Below are positions 1 through 11,200 of a stretch of 64,000 nt of DNA, piece by piece (within the stretch, counting starts at the first letter, position 1; every line of letters starts with the position of its first letter). This DNA comes from Mytilus edulis (taxonomy: Eukaryota > Mollusca > Bivalvia > Mytilida > Mytilidae), in assembly GCF_963676685.1 (NCBI RefSeq), contig NC_092344.1, positions 92,472,749 to 92,536,748 of the forward strand, read 5' to 3'. The notes beneath the pieces were generated by a model. The model was not told the DNA's origin. It worked only from the letters and a program-made list of their open reading frames with translations, and did no database searches. Made by a program: the position numbers and the translations under genes.

Positions 1-590
1 GCTACTGTGGTGATGATTTCCTTTTGAACTTTCAGATTTCTTGCAGGTATTCACGTCCGATATCATCAATGCAAGAGCTAATGGACAAATTAAGATGTTG
101 TTTTTTTTTATGAATTATCATCTTTTTAACGCAATGTCGACAAGTAAATAGTGTAGCCTTAAAAATTATCTTAAAGAAAATTTGTTCATTGAAAAAATAA
201 TATTTTATAAAAATAAACCATTGTAAAGAGCGTTCACCTGCTGAAACGCCTGGCTCCAACTAATAGAATGATTTTATAAATTAATTTTTACGTAATAAAA
301 AATATCTACCCAATCCATGCTACCTCAGAGTAAGATTTGTCTGTTCTTTTTCAAAATTATTATTAATAATATTATACGTTTATAGAAGGATTCAAAATAT
401 CAACTTTATGTACTTGTCTCGATTTTGCTGATGTACTATGAACTTATTTACTATTATTAATATATGTGTAGTTCTATCCAATAAACACATTACAAAAAAT
501 TTTTTTTAACGCAGTATTGTAATATGTGATTTTTAATCTATTGTATGACGAGTTGACATCCTTGAAAATTCGAAATATGGAATAAAATTG
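1..590. other. AT-rich left flank, no gene seen
   Basis: Low-complexity AT-rich DNA up to the 3' end of the Penelope-like element. A 75-codon ORF on the minus strand has no recognisable domain and no supporting splice or poly(A) context, so I do not call it a gene. Confidence 0.6.
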
Positions 591-1187
591 AGAATGGAAA
601 TGGGGAATGTGCCAAAGAGACAACAACCCGACCACAGAGCAGACAACAGCAGAAGGTCACCAACAGGTCTTCAATGCAACGAGAAATTCTCGCACCCGGA
701 GGCGTCCTTCAGCTGGCCCCTAAACAAATATATACTGGTTCAGTGATAATGAACACCATACTAAACTCCAAATTGTACACAATAAACTAAAAGTTAAAAT
801 GATACAAGACTAACAAAGGCCAGAGGCTCCTGACTTGGGACAGGCGCAAAAATGCGGCGGGGTTAAACATGTTTGTGAGATCTCAACCCTCCCCCTATAT
901 CTCTAGCCAATGCAGAAAAGTAAACGCATAACAATACGCACATTGAAATTCAGTTCAAGAGAAGTCCGAGTCTGATGTCAGAAGATGTAACCAAAGAAAA
1001 CAAACAAAATGACAATAATACATAAATAACATCAGACTACTAGCAGTTAACTGACATGCCAGCTCCGGACCTCAATTAAACTGATTGAAAAATTATGTCT
1101 ATATCATATGAATATCAGGCACAATCCTCCCCGTGAGGGTTTTAGTATCATACCATCATAACATATATGAGAAGAACATAACCCGTG
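591..1187 (-). repeat. 3' UTR and tail of the Naiad-type PLE (copy 1)
   Basis: This is the minus-strand sequence that follows the reverse transcriptase stop codon. It matches, in the opposite orientation, the sequence at 61185-61813, which also directly follows a Naiad C-terminus; this shows it is the element's own 3' UTR. Both copies end at the same point (here 591). The proximal part contains the SECIS-like hairpin. The distal part is a tail I recognise as abundant in mussel DNA. Confidence 0.85.
1107..1170 (-). promoter_or_regulatory. SECIS-like element in the PLE 3' UTR (copy 1)
   Basis: Read on the minus strand: a lower stem, then AUGA (1156-1159), an 11-12 bp helix (GGUAUGAUACU against AGGAUUGUGCC with one mismatch), an apical AAAA followed by a CCC/GGG mini-stem, and then UGAU (1114-1117). 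These are the parts of a form-II eukaryotic SECIS: the AUGA/UGA non-Watson-Crick quartet, the 11-12 nt spacing from it to the apical A pair, and the extra mini-stem. It starts shortly after the stop codon of an element with four in-frame UGA codons. A SECIS search and structure prediction were not run. Confidence 0.8.
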
Positions 1188-4040
1188 TCATGCCAACAAA
1201 GACCCTATAAGTGAACTAATATTAACGCCAAAATATGCAATCTTTAATGACCTGACAACAGTATCGTAATTATATCCCTTCTTAATAAGTCTATTTAAAG
1301 GTTTTGTTAGCTTCTGAGGTGAATACTGACATTTGTGTGCTTTATAAAGAATATTTCCATAAAATATTGGATATGAAATACCTGAACGTATAAGAAGTCT
1401 GCATGTTGAGCTATATTTACGAATGATGTCCTTATACCGATGATAAAATTTAGTAAATGTTTTGACCAGTTTGTGATATCGAAAACCCTGGTGTAATAAT
1501 TTTTCAGTAATACATAAATTTCTCTCGTTAAAATCTAAAACATTGTAACATACACGAGCGAATCGTACAAGTTGAGATATATAAACTCCGTAAGAAGGTG
1601 ACAAGGGAACGTCACCATCTAAAAATGGATAATTAACGATAGGAAATGAGAAATCATCTCTTTTATCATAAATTTTAGTATTAAGCTTTCCGTTTATATC
1701 AAGATCGAGGAAAGGGCAGTGGTCATTGTTAGTATTAGCTTTATTTAAAGTAAGTTCAACAGGATAAATTTCTTTAATATACATACTGAAGTCGTCATTA
1801 TTGAGAGCTAAAATATCATCCAAATATCTAAAAGTATTATTAAACTTGTGTATTAGATGTTGTTTCGATGGGTCTTTGCTGATTTTTGTCATAAATTGTA
1901 ACTCATAGCAATACAAAAACAGGTCCGCAATAAGTGGTGCACAGTTAGTCCCCATTGGAATTCCGATAACCTGACGATATACGGAATCTCCAAAGCGGAC
2001 AAAAATGTTATCTAGTAAAAATTCAAGAGCAGATATAGTATCAAAGCATGTCCAATTGACATAGTTTTTTTGTTTATTGCTACTAAAAAATTACGTAAAA
2101 GAGTTTGAACATATATATTCACATTCTGACTTTTTAAATGCCCATTCAATTAGGTGTGTGATTTTTTTCTTAATGAGAATGTGAGGCAATGTGGTATATA
2201 GGGTAGAAAAATCAAAACTTTGAACAGATTCAAAATCACCAATATAAGCATGCAATTTATTAAGTACTTCCAACGAGTTTTTGACACTCCAAAAGTAATT
2301 AATTCCACTATTTTCGAAGGCTTTATTTGAACAATTTATTATCAGGTTTTTGATTGTACAAAGTGTACTAGTAAGAAGAATAGATAATTTAGTAGTGGAA
2401 CAATGGCTTGAAGACGAAATAAATCTATATTTGTAAGGTGTTTTGTGTAGTTTCGGAAGCCAATGCATAGTTGGGACTTTCATTGTTTTTGGTTCTGCTT
2501 GTAAAGCGGAAGCTAAAAGTTTATGTTTGTTACAGATGTCGTTTTCTGAAAATGGAGTCAGTTGGAATGTTGGTGAATTGGTGATTTCTTTTTGTAGAAC
2601 CTCAATGTAAAATTTACGTCAAACAATAATAATATTATTAGCAGCTTTATCGGCCGGGACAAAGACAAATTCCTTGGCTAGTTCTTTTAGTTTATGTTTG
2701 ATACGAGAAATAGGTTTATTGTGATTATTTTTAAGATTAAAATGTTCTTTAAATTGTTGAATACGTATATCAACAATGTTTATTACTGAATTAAAAAAAG
2801 AGTCCAAAGATTTTTTGTCAGCTTTTTAGCAGGTGTATTTTCACTGATATTAATATCTTTACACAATTGGCTATAATTAAATACAAATTTCCAGGTAGAT
2901 TTCTTGTAAATATAACAAATAAGAGGGAGCTCAGTATTATCAAAATATCCAGGAATTTGTTCTTTAACAGAATGGTTGTAAAAAATACCAGCAATATTAA
3001 CAAAATCAAAACCTTTATTGACATACTTTATTTTAATAAAATGTTTTTTTATGATCTTCAGGACGATCAATTTTAGGAAACAGTTTAGAATAACAATATG
3101 TCATTATAATTTGAAATTGTGTTGCAATCCTCTAAAATTTTATTTAACTTATTAATCGGTAATGAACAGAGCTTTGTTAAGAGATAATGTCTGCCGTTGT
3201 TTTTTGAAATAGAAATTAGGTCCGAAATATTGGTATGATTTGTCCTAAATTTTCTTTGATTGCGATTTTTTCTACGACCATGAGAGCGATTTTTTCGAAC
3301 AGTTTTAGAAACAATATCCAAAATGTTAACAGAATTGGTTCTTGATATATTGCCAATTCCCATGATATTATCATTGAAACCGAGAGGGTAGACTGTCTGT
3401 AATTTTGTAATCCAATTTAATTCAATTATTTTCCGTGATCGTACAAACTTTGAATGAGATTCACCAGGCTGCTTATTTACTACTTCCTAAGGTTGAACTG
3501 TTAAATATTTAATAGGATGATTGTGCTTCTTCAGGTGCTGATAAATGATACTTTTGAATTTATTTTAAAACGATACAGATGTTCTTGAGTGCGTTTAGAT
3601 AAATACCGTCCAGTTTCACCTACGTACTGAATAACGCATCCCAGTTTGTTTCATGTGAGTAAATAAATAAGACTGTTTGTTTTTCAAGTTATATCAGTTT
3701 CAAATTTTAAAGAAAATGTGCGACCATTAAATGTGGACCTTACCGTATTGTTGGTGGAAAGACGGGGACATGTAAGTCATTTTTTGGCATGACACTTATC
3801 GATAGAAGGGTAACCACGATTTGTATTGTTAAAAATATTAGCGATGGTTGTATTTTTAGATAAGCTATTTTGAAGATTGAGACGTGTAGATACCCTTTGA
3901 ACGAGTTTAGTATTAAATATTTTTCCATTTCTAAGCTTCATATTTGTTTTTTGTTTGTGAATTATATTAGGAAGGAGCAAAGACTGGTGTCCAGAATATG
4001 AACCAGCATACAATGAATTAAGTTATCTAAAAATGATAAA
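1188..4040 (-). pseudogene. Naiad-type Penelope-like retroelement (GIY-YIG then RT), selenocysteine-type, decayed
   Basis: Read from about 4013 down to 1188. An N-terminal part has a C-x5-U-x2-C cluster, then a GIY-YIG endonuclease start (CVIQYVGETGRYL near 3640-3600) and an HLKKHNH stretch. A linker follows, then a PLE reverse transcriptase: PADKAANN (about 2640), LPKLHK (about 2450), the FDFSTLYT motif A (about 2210), GIPMGTNCAP motif B (about 1945), RYLDDIL motif C (about 1825), and the end at 1188. The endonuclease lies before the RT, the permuted order known for Naiad/Chlamys PLEs. Four in-frame TGA codons (3777-3779, 3684-3686, 3651-3653, 2619-2621) sit where relatives carry Cys, which fits selenocysteine. 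The copy is dead: frameshifts near 3560, 3080 and 2810, a TAG near 3487 and a TAA at 2088-2090. The 5' end is not clearly defined. Confidence 0.88.
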
Positions 4041-5667
4041 TCTGTTCGGCTAAAGATGTCAAACGCTATCCGTATTAATTACCCCGAAAAGATAGGGTAT
4101 ATCAGGGTAGCGACTGACGTCTGACTAAATAGTAGAAAGGGGCTGAATATTAAAGTACTACTTTTTGATAAATATTCCTGAAGTAATGAACTAGAGAAGT
4201 TCTCGCTCGGACACACACTCCATAATCTAGTATATTATAAGAGCATGAACCTAAAGCACGGGGATGCATAAGAAGAAAGAGTTTTGTGAAATTTGTTTTC
4301 ATTTTGAATAAAGTTGTGAATAATGTGCAATTGGTGTAATCATTGAAGTACACGCAAGTTTGTCAAGTATGAATTTGATAGAAAGACTGAAGTTACATAA
4401 GAAAGGAAGAATTGTTGACCTGTACTGATTTTTCACGTTTCTGACATTGTCAATGTTCGTTATCTTTTTTGTTTTTGGCTCTGATGTTTAATACATTTGA
4501 TAACAACATTACTATGAGTGTTAATGATCGAGATAGTACTCAGGTGTCTCAGTCACTTACAGTATTATTTGATTTAATTGAGGTTTCGGTTACGATTGCC
4601 AAAATTGCTAATAATTATCATAAATAAAAAAAAAGTAAAAATGGCTTTTGGGATGAATAAAATTGAACTCGGATTATGTTTGAAAAGTCGATTGGAGATC
4701 GGATAACAAAATAGAACCGTAAGTTTAAGTTCATGGTGACAAAGTTAAACATGTCATACAGGAAGTGTTTTTAAAGAAATCCTTTAACCAGTATGTCAAG
4801 TTAACCTATCCCTGAATAACTGAATACTTGTCAAATATATTTTAAACAAGAACTTGTGTTCTCACGAGCAAGTTGTTATTAAAACATCATCTATAAAAGG
4901 AGTGAATTACATACGTTTTATGTTCATTCTTTTTTAGTCTCTATATAAGACGAATCATCGAAAGTGTTAATGTGTTCTTAATGACTAATGTCAAGTTATA
5001 ATTCGAGGCATAGTTCATTTAGGATTTGGCCTTGTTAGAAGAACATTTGATATTTTAATATGGCGAACTTTTTTATTGACATCACTTGATGTTCATGGAT
5101 AAATACCTTCATTTCCTGACACCTCACAAGAGGTCAGACGAAACTCAACAATTACCATCTAGTGTTATGTATTAAATCATGTAAAATTTCCTTGACTAAC
5201 AAACGTCACCCCCCACCTGTCATATAGTTACTGTTAAAAAACAAACTCATGTAATAGCGCGATTGTCATCGTTAATACTTATCGGTGTAAAATTTATTTA
5301 TTCGATTAAAACTTATTTGATTCGATTGCCAATATTGATTCTTAGGTAACCATATCGCTGATTTGGTGTACCAAATTATAAATATGGTATCTTGGATAGG
5401 GTTATTATTCATTGAATCTATGTGTTATCATTTAAGTTTTGCCCAATTGTTAGCTTACTCATGCTTTATGAATTCTTTAATCTTCTTTATAGGTTTTCGT
5501 TTTAGCATAGAGCCGCTATTTAAATGAAACTTAAATATGTAGAACGTTTGTTCAAACTCTGATTCGAGGCACCATAACCCAAAATAAGATTACTCATCAC
5601 ATGAAAGCGATACGTTTTCTTTGTTTTCAAAACATCCTGCAAATATTATGGAGATGTTTGGTATAAC
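4041..5667. other. Intergenic, nothing recognised
   Basis: AT-rich sequence between the PLE and a small tandem repeat. No long ORF, RNA gene or clear repeat boundary was seen. A 67-codon minus-strand ORF (4150-4353) has no recognisable features. Confidence 0.5.
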
Positions 5668-5747
5668 ATCATGAAATGAATAATACTAGATCTATCATGA
5701 AGTGAGTATTACTAGATCTATCATGAAGCGAGTAATACTAGATCTAT
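5668..5747. repeat. 31-bp tandem repeat, about 2.5 units
   Basis: Three successive near-identical stretches built on TACTAGATCTATCATGAAG with a period of about 31 bp and one or two changes per unit. Confidence 0.8.
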
Positions 5748-5829
5748 AAATAGTGGTCAAAATGGGTTGTCATAGTCGTTGATTGTTTTGTACATAACTC
5801 AGACTGAAAGTTTTATCCTATGAATTGTT

Positions 5830-5965
5830 TTGTCATGACGTCTGCCTTTGACATCTATTGTTGAAGGCGTACGGTGGCCCTTAAATAATAACTTCTATGT
5901 CATTTTGTCTCTAGTGGTCATTTGTCTCATTGGCTATAATGCCACATGTTCTTATTTCTACATTG
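5830..5965 (+). repeat. Degenerate PLE-type 3' tail fragment
   Basis: Contains the series TTGAAGGCGTACGGTG ... GTCTCATTGGC ... CACATGTTCTT, which parallels the tail of the second-family Naiad at 24720-24850 read in the other orientation. Homology is by eye and the fragment is diverged. Confidence 0.6.
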
Positions 5966-6112
5966 TGCGTTTGGCGAAACGGCCCCACACTAAACAAATT
6001 TTATCCTGCAATGTTTAACCTTGTCGCCGTCATACTTTAAGGAGTTGACATTCCATTAACGTCTGCCACAAAGACGACCTGAAAATTAACTGCTACATAA
6101 AAAAGTTAATCT

Positions 6113-6290
6113 AAATAAAGGCAACAGTAGTATACCGCTGTTAAAAAGTCATAAATCGATTGAGAGAAAAAAAAGGTTACAAGCGCAAACCGAGGAAAAC
6201 AACGAAACAACAGAAACACTGAAGTGCAACTAAAACAAACGACAATGCAGCAAACGAACTATAAGATAGCAACTGCCATTTTCTAAATTT
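6113..6290 (-). repeat. Dispersed mussel repeat tail (GCAACAGTAGTATACCGCTG family)
   Basis: One of several copies in the window of a tail that ends, on its sense strand, with CAGCGGTATACTACTGTTGC followed by CTTTATTT. Other copies are at 6948, 18290, 18805, 22000, 25570 and 30820. It probably belongs to a non-LTR or Penelope-like family, but no coding part is attached here. Confidence 0.7.
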
Positions 6291-6947
6291 ATCGTCAACA
6301 TAGAAACATGAAGACAGTAAACTCCATTTTAAGCTGGTGTGATTGTATACGATTACAACACCATACGTGAGCAGATGTGAACCATTCAAATACTGACCCA
6401 AGAATCACTATTGGATATTATAATTGTCTACAAATATAGTCCATCATATGGAGTTTATTTCTGGTAAATTTTGTCGATGCACCCTCTTTAACCATATCAT
6501 CATGCTTAATGTACAAAACAAAAAGGGAGGGAAAGAGGGGAATAGCACTGTAAAAAGTTTGATAGAGTCGTGAATCTTGGGCAAAAAAGTAATCTGGTTC
6601 AATCGAGGAGGATTAAAATGAAAAAATCAGAGCTGTCAATTTCAATAATGTTCTATATAACTTACGTCTATTGGTTTGTTAGTATCGTTGAACAAATCTT
6701 AAGACTATGTTTTTTTCTTTCATTGTCGATTATTTTCCTCAGTAGAAAAGAGTACGAATTATCTTCATGATTTTAATAATTAACCATACTTGTATGTGTT
6801 CAGTGGTATTACACTCCGCACCATCATTTTATGATATGTATATGGATGTTCAGCTGTGGTGTGTGATAAAATTTCTCTCCGGGACAATCTGTATCAATAT
6901 GTCAGGACGTGTCAGTCCAACTTACTTACTTTTACATAAAATTGTGA

Positions 6948-7105
6948 AATAAAGGCAACAGTAGTATACCGCTGTTTGAAATTCATAAATCGATTGAGGA
7001 AAAAACAAATCCGGGTTACAAACTAAAACTGAGGGAAACATATCAAATATAAGAGGAGAACAACGACACAACAGAAACACAGCACTAAAATGTAAAAAGT
7101 TGAGT
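6948..7105 (-). repeat. Second minus-strand copy of the CAGCGGTATACTACTG tail
   Basis: Starts with the same boundary as the copy at 6113 and continues through the same ATCGATTGAG and AACAACGACACAACAG blocks. The two copies are about 0.65 kb apart in the same orientation. Confidence 0.7.
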
Positions 7106-8057
7106 ATGGACATATATTCGTAAATGGACTTTTTTTTAATAAACACGGAGTTGAAATAAATTGTTTAATTCAAAATACTTTACAACAAAACGTCTATACA
7201 CAAATACAGAAAATATCGAATGGTAAACACTTGTGTTGAAACCCCACCTTAATCTTTAAAAAAAATCTCTCTCTTTAAAATAACACAATATATTTTTTTA
7301 AATTCTTTTGCTGAATCGTCGTTAGATGATCCGTAATGTATAAGATTTAGCAGTTGGATGTTTTTCTTATGTTCTTCAGGGTATGATTTTGTTGAATATA
7401 TGAATTTAGTAGATGTTTCTACATTGTTACAATAAAAAGTATTTCATTTGTTGTTGGTAAATACCTTTAAATGGAAATGAAATTCACAATTGGTGAATTT
7501 ATGATGGGGTAATCTCAATGATTTGTCATTTAATAGTGTGTACAATGCTTGTTGGAAATTACTATACTGACTGTCTGCAATTAAAGTTACATGTTAGTAA
7601 GTGTAAAAAATGCAATACGTTTGCATATGCACACAGAGCTTACATCAATGACATTGAATTAACTCACAATATTTTGACAATAGATCAGGACGAATACAAA
7701 TGCATAGTGACATTAATTGTAGTAAATTTAAAACAATTTCAATCATGCCGACTGTAAATTAAAGAATAACCCACTTATTCTTCGTTGCTCTGATTATTCA
7801 TTGTTAATTGTGACCTTGCTTGGTTCTAAACTATACCACCCATTTCCCAAAGACACCATTCAATTTATTGTAATTGGTTTCCCGTCTTTAAGAACTTTTA
7901 GACATTCTGTATGGAAATGTTGGAAAAATCATTCAATCTCCATATCTCTCAAATGATAACGTATTCTGCATTGGATCCAATCACAGAATATTGCGTGGAT
8001 TATTGGACATCATTCCGTCCAGCGTAATTAGTGCAAAATAAATCCATAATTCTGCTG
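7106..8057 (-). other. 3' flank or 3' UTR of the cytokine receptor gene
   Basis: Sequence downstream of the receptor stop codon at 8058. A minus-strand AATAAA lies near 7863-7868, and either it or a later one could end the transcript. A 79-codon plus-strand ORF (7518-7757) has no recognisable features. Transcript end not determined. Confidence 0.4.
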
Positions 8058-8279
8058 TCAGGTATTTAAAAGTGGTAACGCAGAATCGACGTTTTGAAGC
8101 AGATTGGAATTTCCTTTTGATGACGCCATACCAGAATCCCCGCGTGCGCTAGATGAAGTTTCCCCAGATGGTAAATGCATACTTGAATCTTTATTCAACA
8201 GCAGACAAAAATCTCCGGTTGAAGATGGAAGGTTACGGTATCTTTGAGTTAAGCTATCAGTATTTTGATTTGAATTATT
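8058..8279 (-). CDS. Receptor exon 14: cytoplasmic tail and stop
   Basis: Encodes 73 residues rich in Ser, Asn and Gly, with one Tyr (QRYRNLPS), followed by TGA at 8060-8058. No YxxQ, box 2 or other docking motif was recognised. Confidence 0.85.
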   Translation of the reverse strand, partial: NNSNQNTDSLTQRYRNLPSSTGDFCLLLNKDSSMHLPSGETSSSARGDSGMASSKGNSNLLQNVDSALPLLNT

Positions 8280-11200
8280 CTAAAGAAAAATTAAAAAAAA
8301 TCATAAATATGGATAAAGCATAAACAAATAAAAAATTGTTTTTCTGGTTTTTTTTTCTTTCTTGAAATTCATGGTAACCAAGTTCATATAAATTTCGTTC
8401 TAAAATATCAAAATTATACTGCTATATTGCAACGCTGTCCAGTTCTAAACACTACATGCCTACACTGTGGAAGTGTGTATGCATTTAAAATAAAACTGAT
8501 ATGCAATCACATGTTTTCGTTGAGTGTGTTCAGTTCCTTAGTTTAAAAAAGGGTAAGTAAACATTTGTGCCCATATATGTATTGAACGTAGGAGATATAA
8601 TAATCCTTTGAACAAGTTAAAGTAGTCCACACCTTTGTGTTAATATATAAATAACACATGAAAAGCCAAGGTTGGCAATGCTTTTTCGAGGGGAACCACA
8701 ATCTGCTCTATCATTTTCTCAGCTATGTGTTATCTAACTTATTGTTCTGAATATTCAATCATTTTTTTTCTTTTACAGATGAATTTTATTTAAAGTATTA
8801 TCTATATAGTATTGTTATGATGATTGGTGTATCTTTTTTGTCTGTAGATAACTATATTTATGTTCAGATAAAATAAAATATTAAATATTTACGTTGATAT
8901 GTGGTGTTTCTATTATGAATGGTCGTTTTATTGTCTTTATTGTCCTTCTAACTTTCCTGCAGAAGATAAAACAGGTTTAAAATTATAATATTCGCCTTCA
9001 ACTAAATAGAAGAAATGTACCTTAAATGGATTTACATTCCATTTTTCTTTTCAAATTTTCATGTAGAGAAATTCCAATTTTCCTTTGAATATCAATCAAA
9101 TCCCATTTTACACTAAAAATAAAATATATAAAATCTTCCACGAAAGATCCATGTTTTTACTTGCTTGCTTTTAAATTAATAAACACTATATTTCCGTTAA
9201 TATTTTCTAATTCTATAACTAATGTGTACAGTTATGCTACGAATTTCTAACTCTTGCAAAACTGCTAGCATTAAACAAAAAAAATATATCTAAAATAAGA
9301 TTCCGGTTGTACTAAGAAAACTAGGACAAATTATTTATTTTCACACATGCAAAACAAAATATGTTTTATATATGAACTTTTTTTTCCTCTGTAGCTATGT
9401 ACTAGTTTATGAGAACAAAGTCAGTCATTCATTCATAAAACAGAAATATTTAGAAACAGAAAAAATATTTAAATGTGCACCTTATGATCAGCATGACTTT
9501 ATCAAATGACAATACTAATACTGAAAATCCATGCTAAAGATAAGTCGCAGGAACGCGATGTCGCGGGTGAGTTTTATTAAAAAAGATATTTAGAAAAAAA
9601 CATTAGTGAAAATCTGACATTTTCGTAACTGTTAAATTTCAACGATGCAAGTTCTACAACTCGAGAAAAATCGGAATGAAAAAATGTTCCCAGTTAAAAA
9701 AAAAAAGCAGGTTAATTCATTGCTTGTGATTTGTAGTTCACAAATCCTGAAGAATTCGATGAAAACGTAACGGGATAACACAACATATAAGAAACTTCTC
9801 TCATATTTTAATACTAAAGGTCCAATAACTCCTTGCCAGAAATCATGAAGATAAGTTTAATATTCTCAGTTCAAAATTTGTGTTAAAACTTTATGATAAC
9901 CATTTGTCAATATGTTTAATTATATAATACAAAGAACATTTGGAGGTAGGATGGAGCCATTCGAAATCAAGTTATTACTATTTAATAATTTAAAAAAAAA
10001 ACCAGGTGAATTCAATCTGGACACATAAATGCATAAAATTAATGTTTGAGGTCATTATATGATTATATGACGCAATAATAATGTTGAAATTGACGTGTTT
10101 GAAAAAAAAAAGAATATCAATCACAAAGTATCAAAATGAGTTCTACTAATTACATTACCTCACTATCATACAACATCCAAATATAGCTAAAAAGCAGAAC
10201 ACAGCTCCAACTGATAATAAAGCTGGTACTAATACCCCTGCAATAGACAAGTTTTATGTATACTTTATATCATTTCTGTTATTTACACTGTGATCTAATA
10301 TAGATGCAATGTCATTAATCTACCAACTACTTCAGAGTTGAAGAGACATTAATATTCATCCTAATACCTGGTCTGTTTTAGAGGACAGCTGTGGTGAATG
10401 AAGCCGTTTGTTACCTGCAAAAGCTTCTCACAGTATCAGTGTACTAGGTAACTTTATTCGTACAATACCGCAAATGTATTAGTTCATACTTTCTACATTC
10501 TACTGTCACGGGACATATAAATAAAATTCTTTATCAAATAAGAAAATCTCATTAGTATTGTTGAAAAACAATAGTGTTGACAATCCGGGCATCTTAACTG
10601 AATTGATTTAATCTATGCAATTCTTGATTTAGGACCGAAGTGAAAATGTATGTTATACATGGTTGTGTGTATAATTGGTCATCTGTTGCATTAAATATGT
10701 TGCTCCCCAGAATAGTGTTCCTAACTGTATTTTGCAAAACCTTTTGAAACGTTGGGTCGTCGATGCACTTAAAATTTTTACTGAATTTGGCCTTTACATT
10801 TCATTCGAGAGTCACAGGTGAATATTTTTGACGAAACGCGCATTATGCGTAAACAACTATAAACCTGGTATATTTGATTATTTTTTTGTCTCCATTTTAC
10901 ATGTAAAAAATGACAGCAATACGTTGTATAGATAAAAACGAAACTTTGTAAGAGTAATTACTTGTATGATGCCATCATACAAGTTATTACTTGTACAAAT
11001 ATAATTGTACGAGTAATTCCCTGTACAGTTTTTGTTGAGAAAAAGATAATTACTTGTACAACTCGCTATCTTTTAGTTTTATTTATTTCTTCCTTCTATC
11101 TGCTTTTTAAGTAATAACTTCAGCAAACATGACACTTTGAGCATATTGGGTTGAACAACTAGGTGCCACTAAAATACGGACTACTGGTGCAAAGTGACAA

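Larger units (their letters stand above)
8280..10947 (-). other. Receptor introns 12-13 region, AT-rich
   Basis: Non-exonic sequence between and around exons 12-14. It is mostly AT-rich and I could not assign it to known repeats, apart from a decayed hammerhead-repeat remnant near 10800-10885. Confidence 0.5.
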
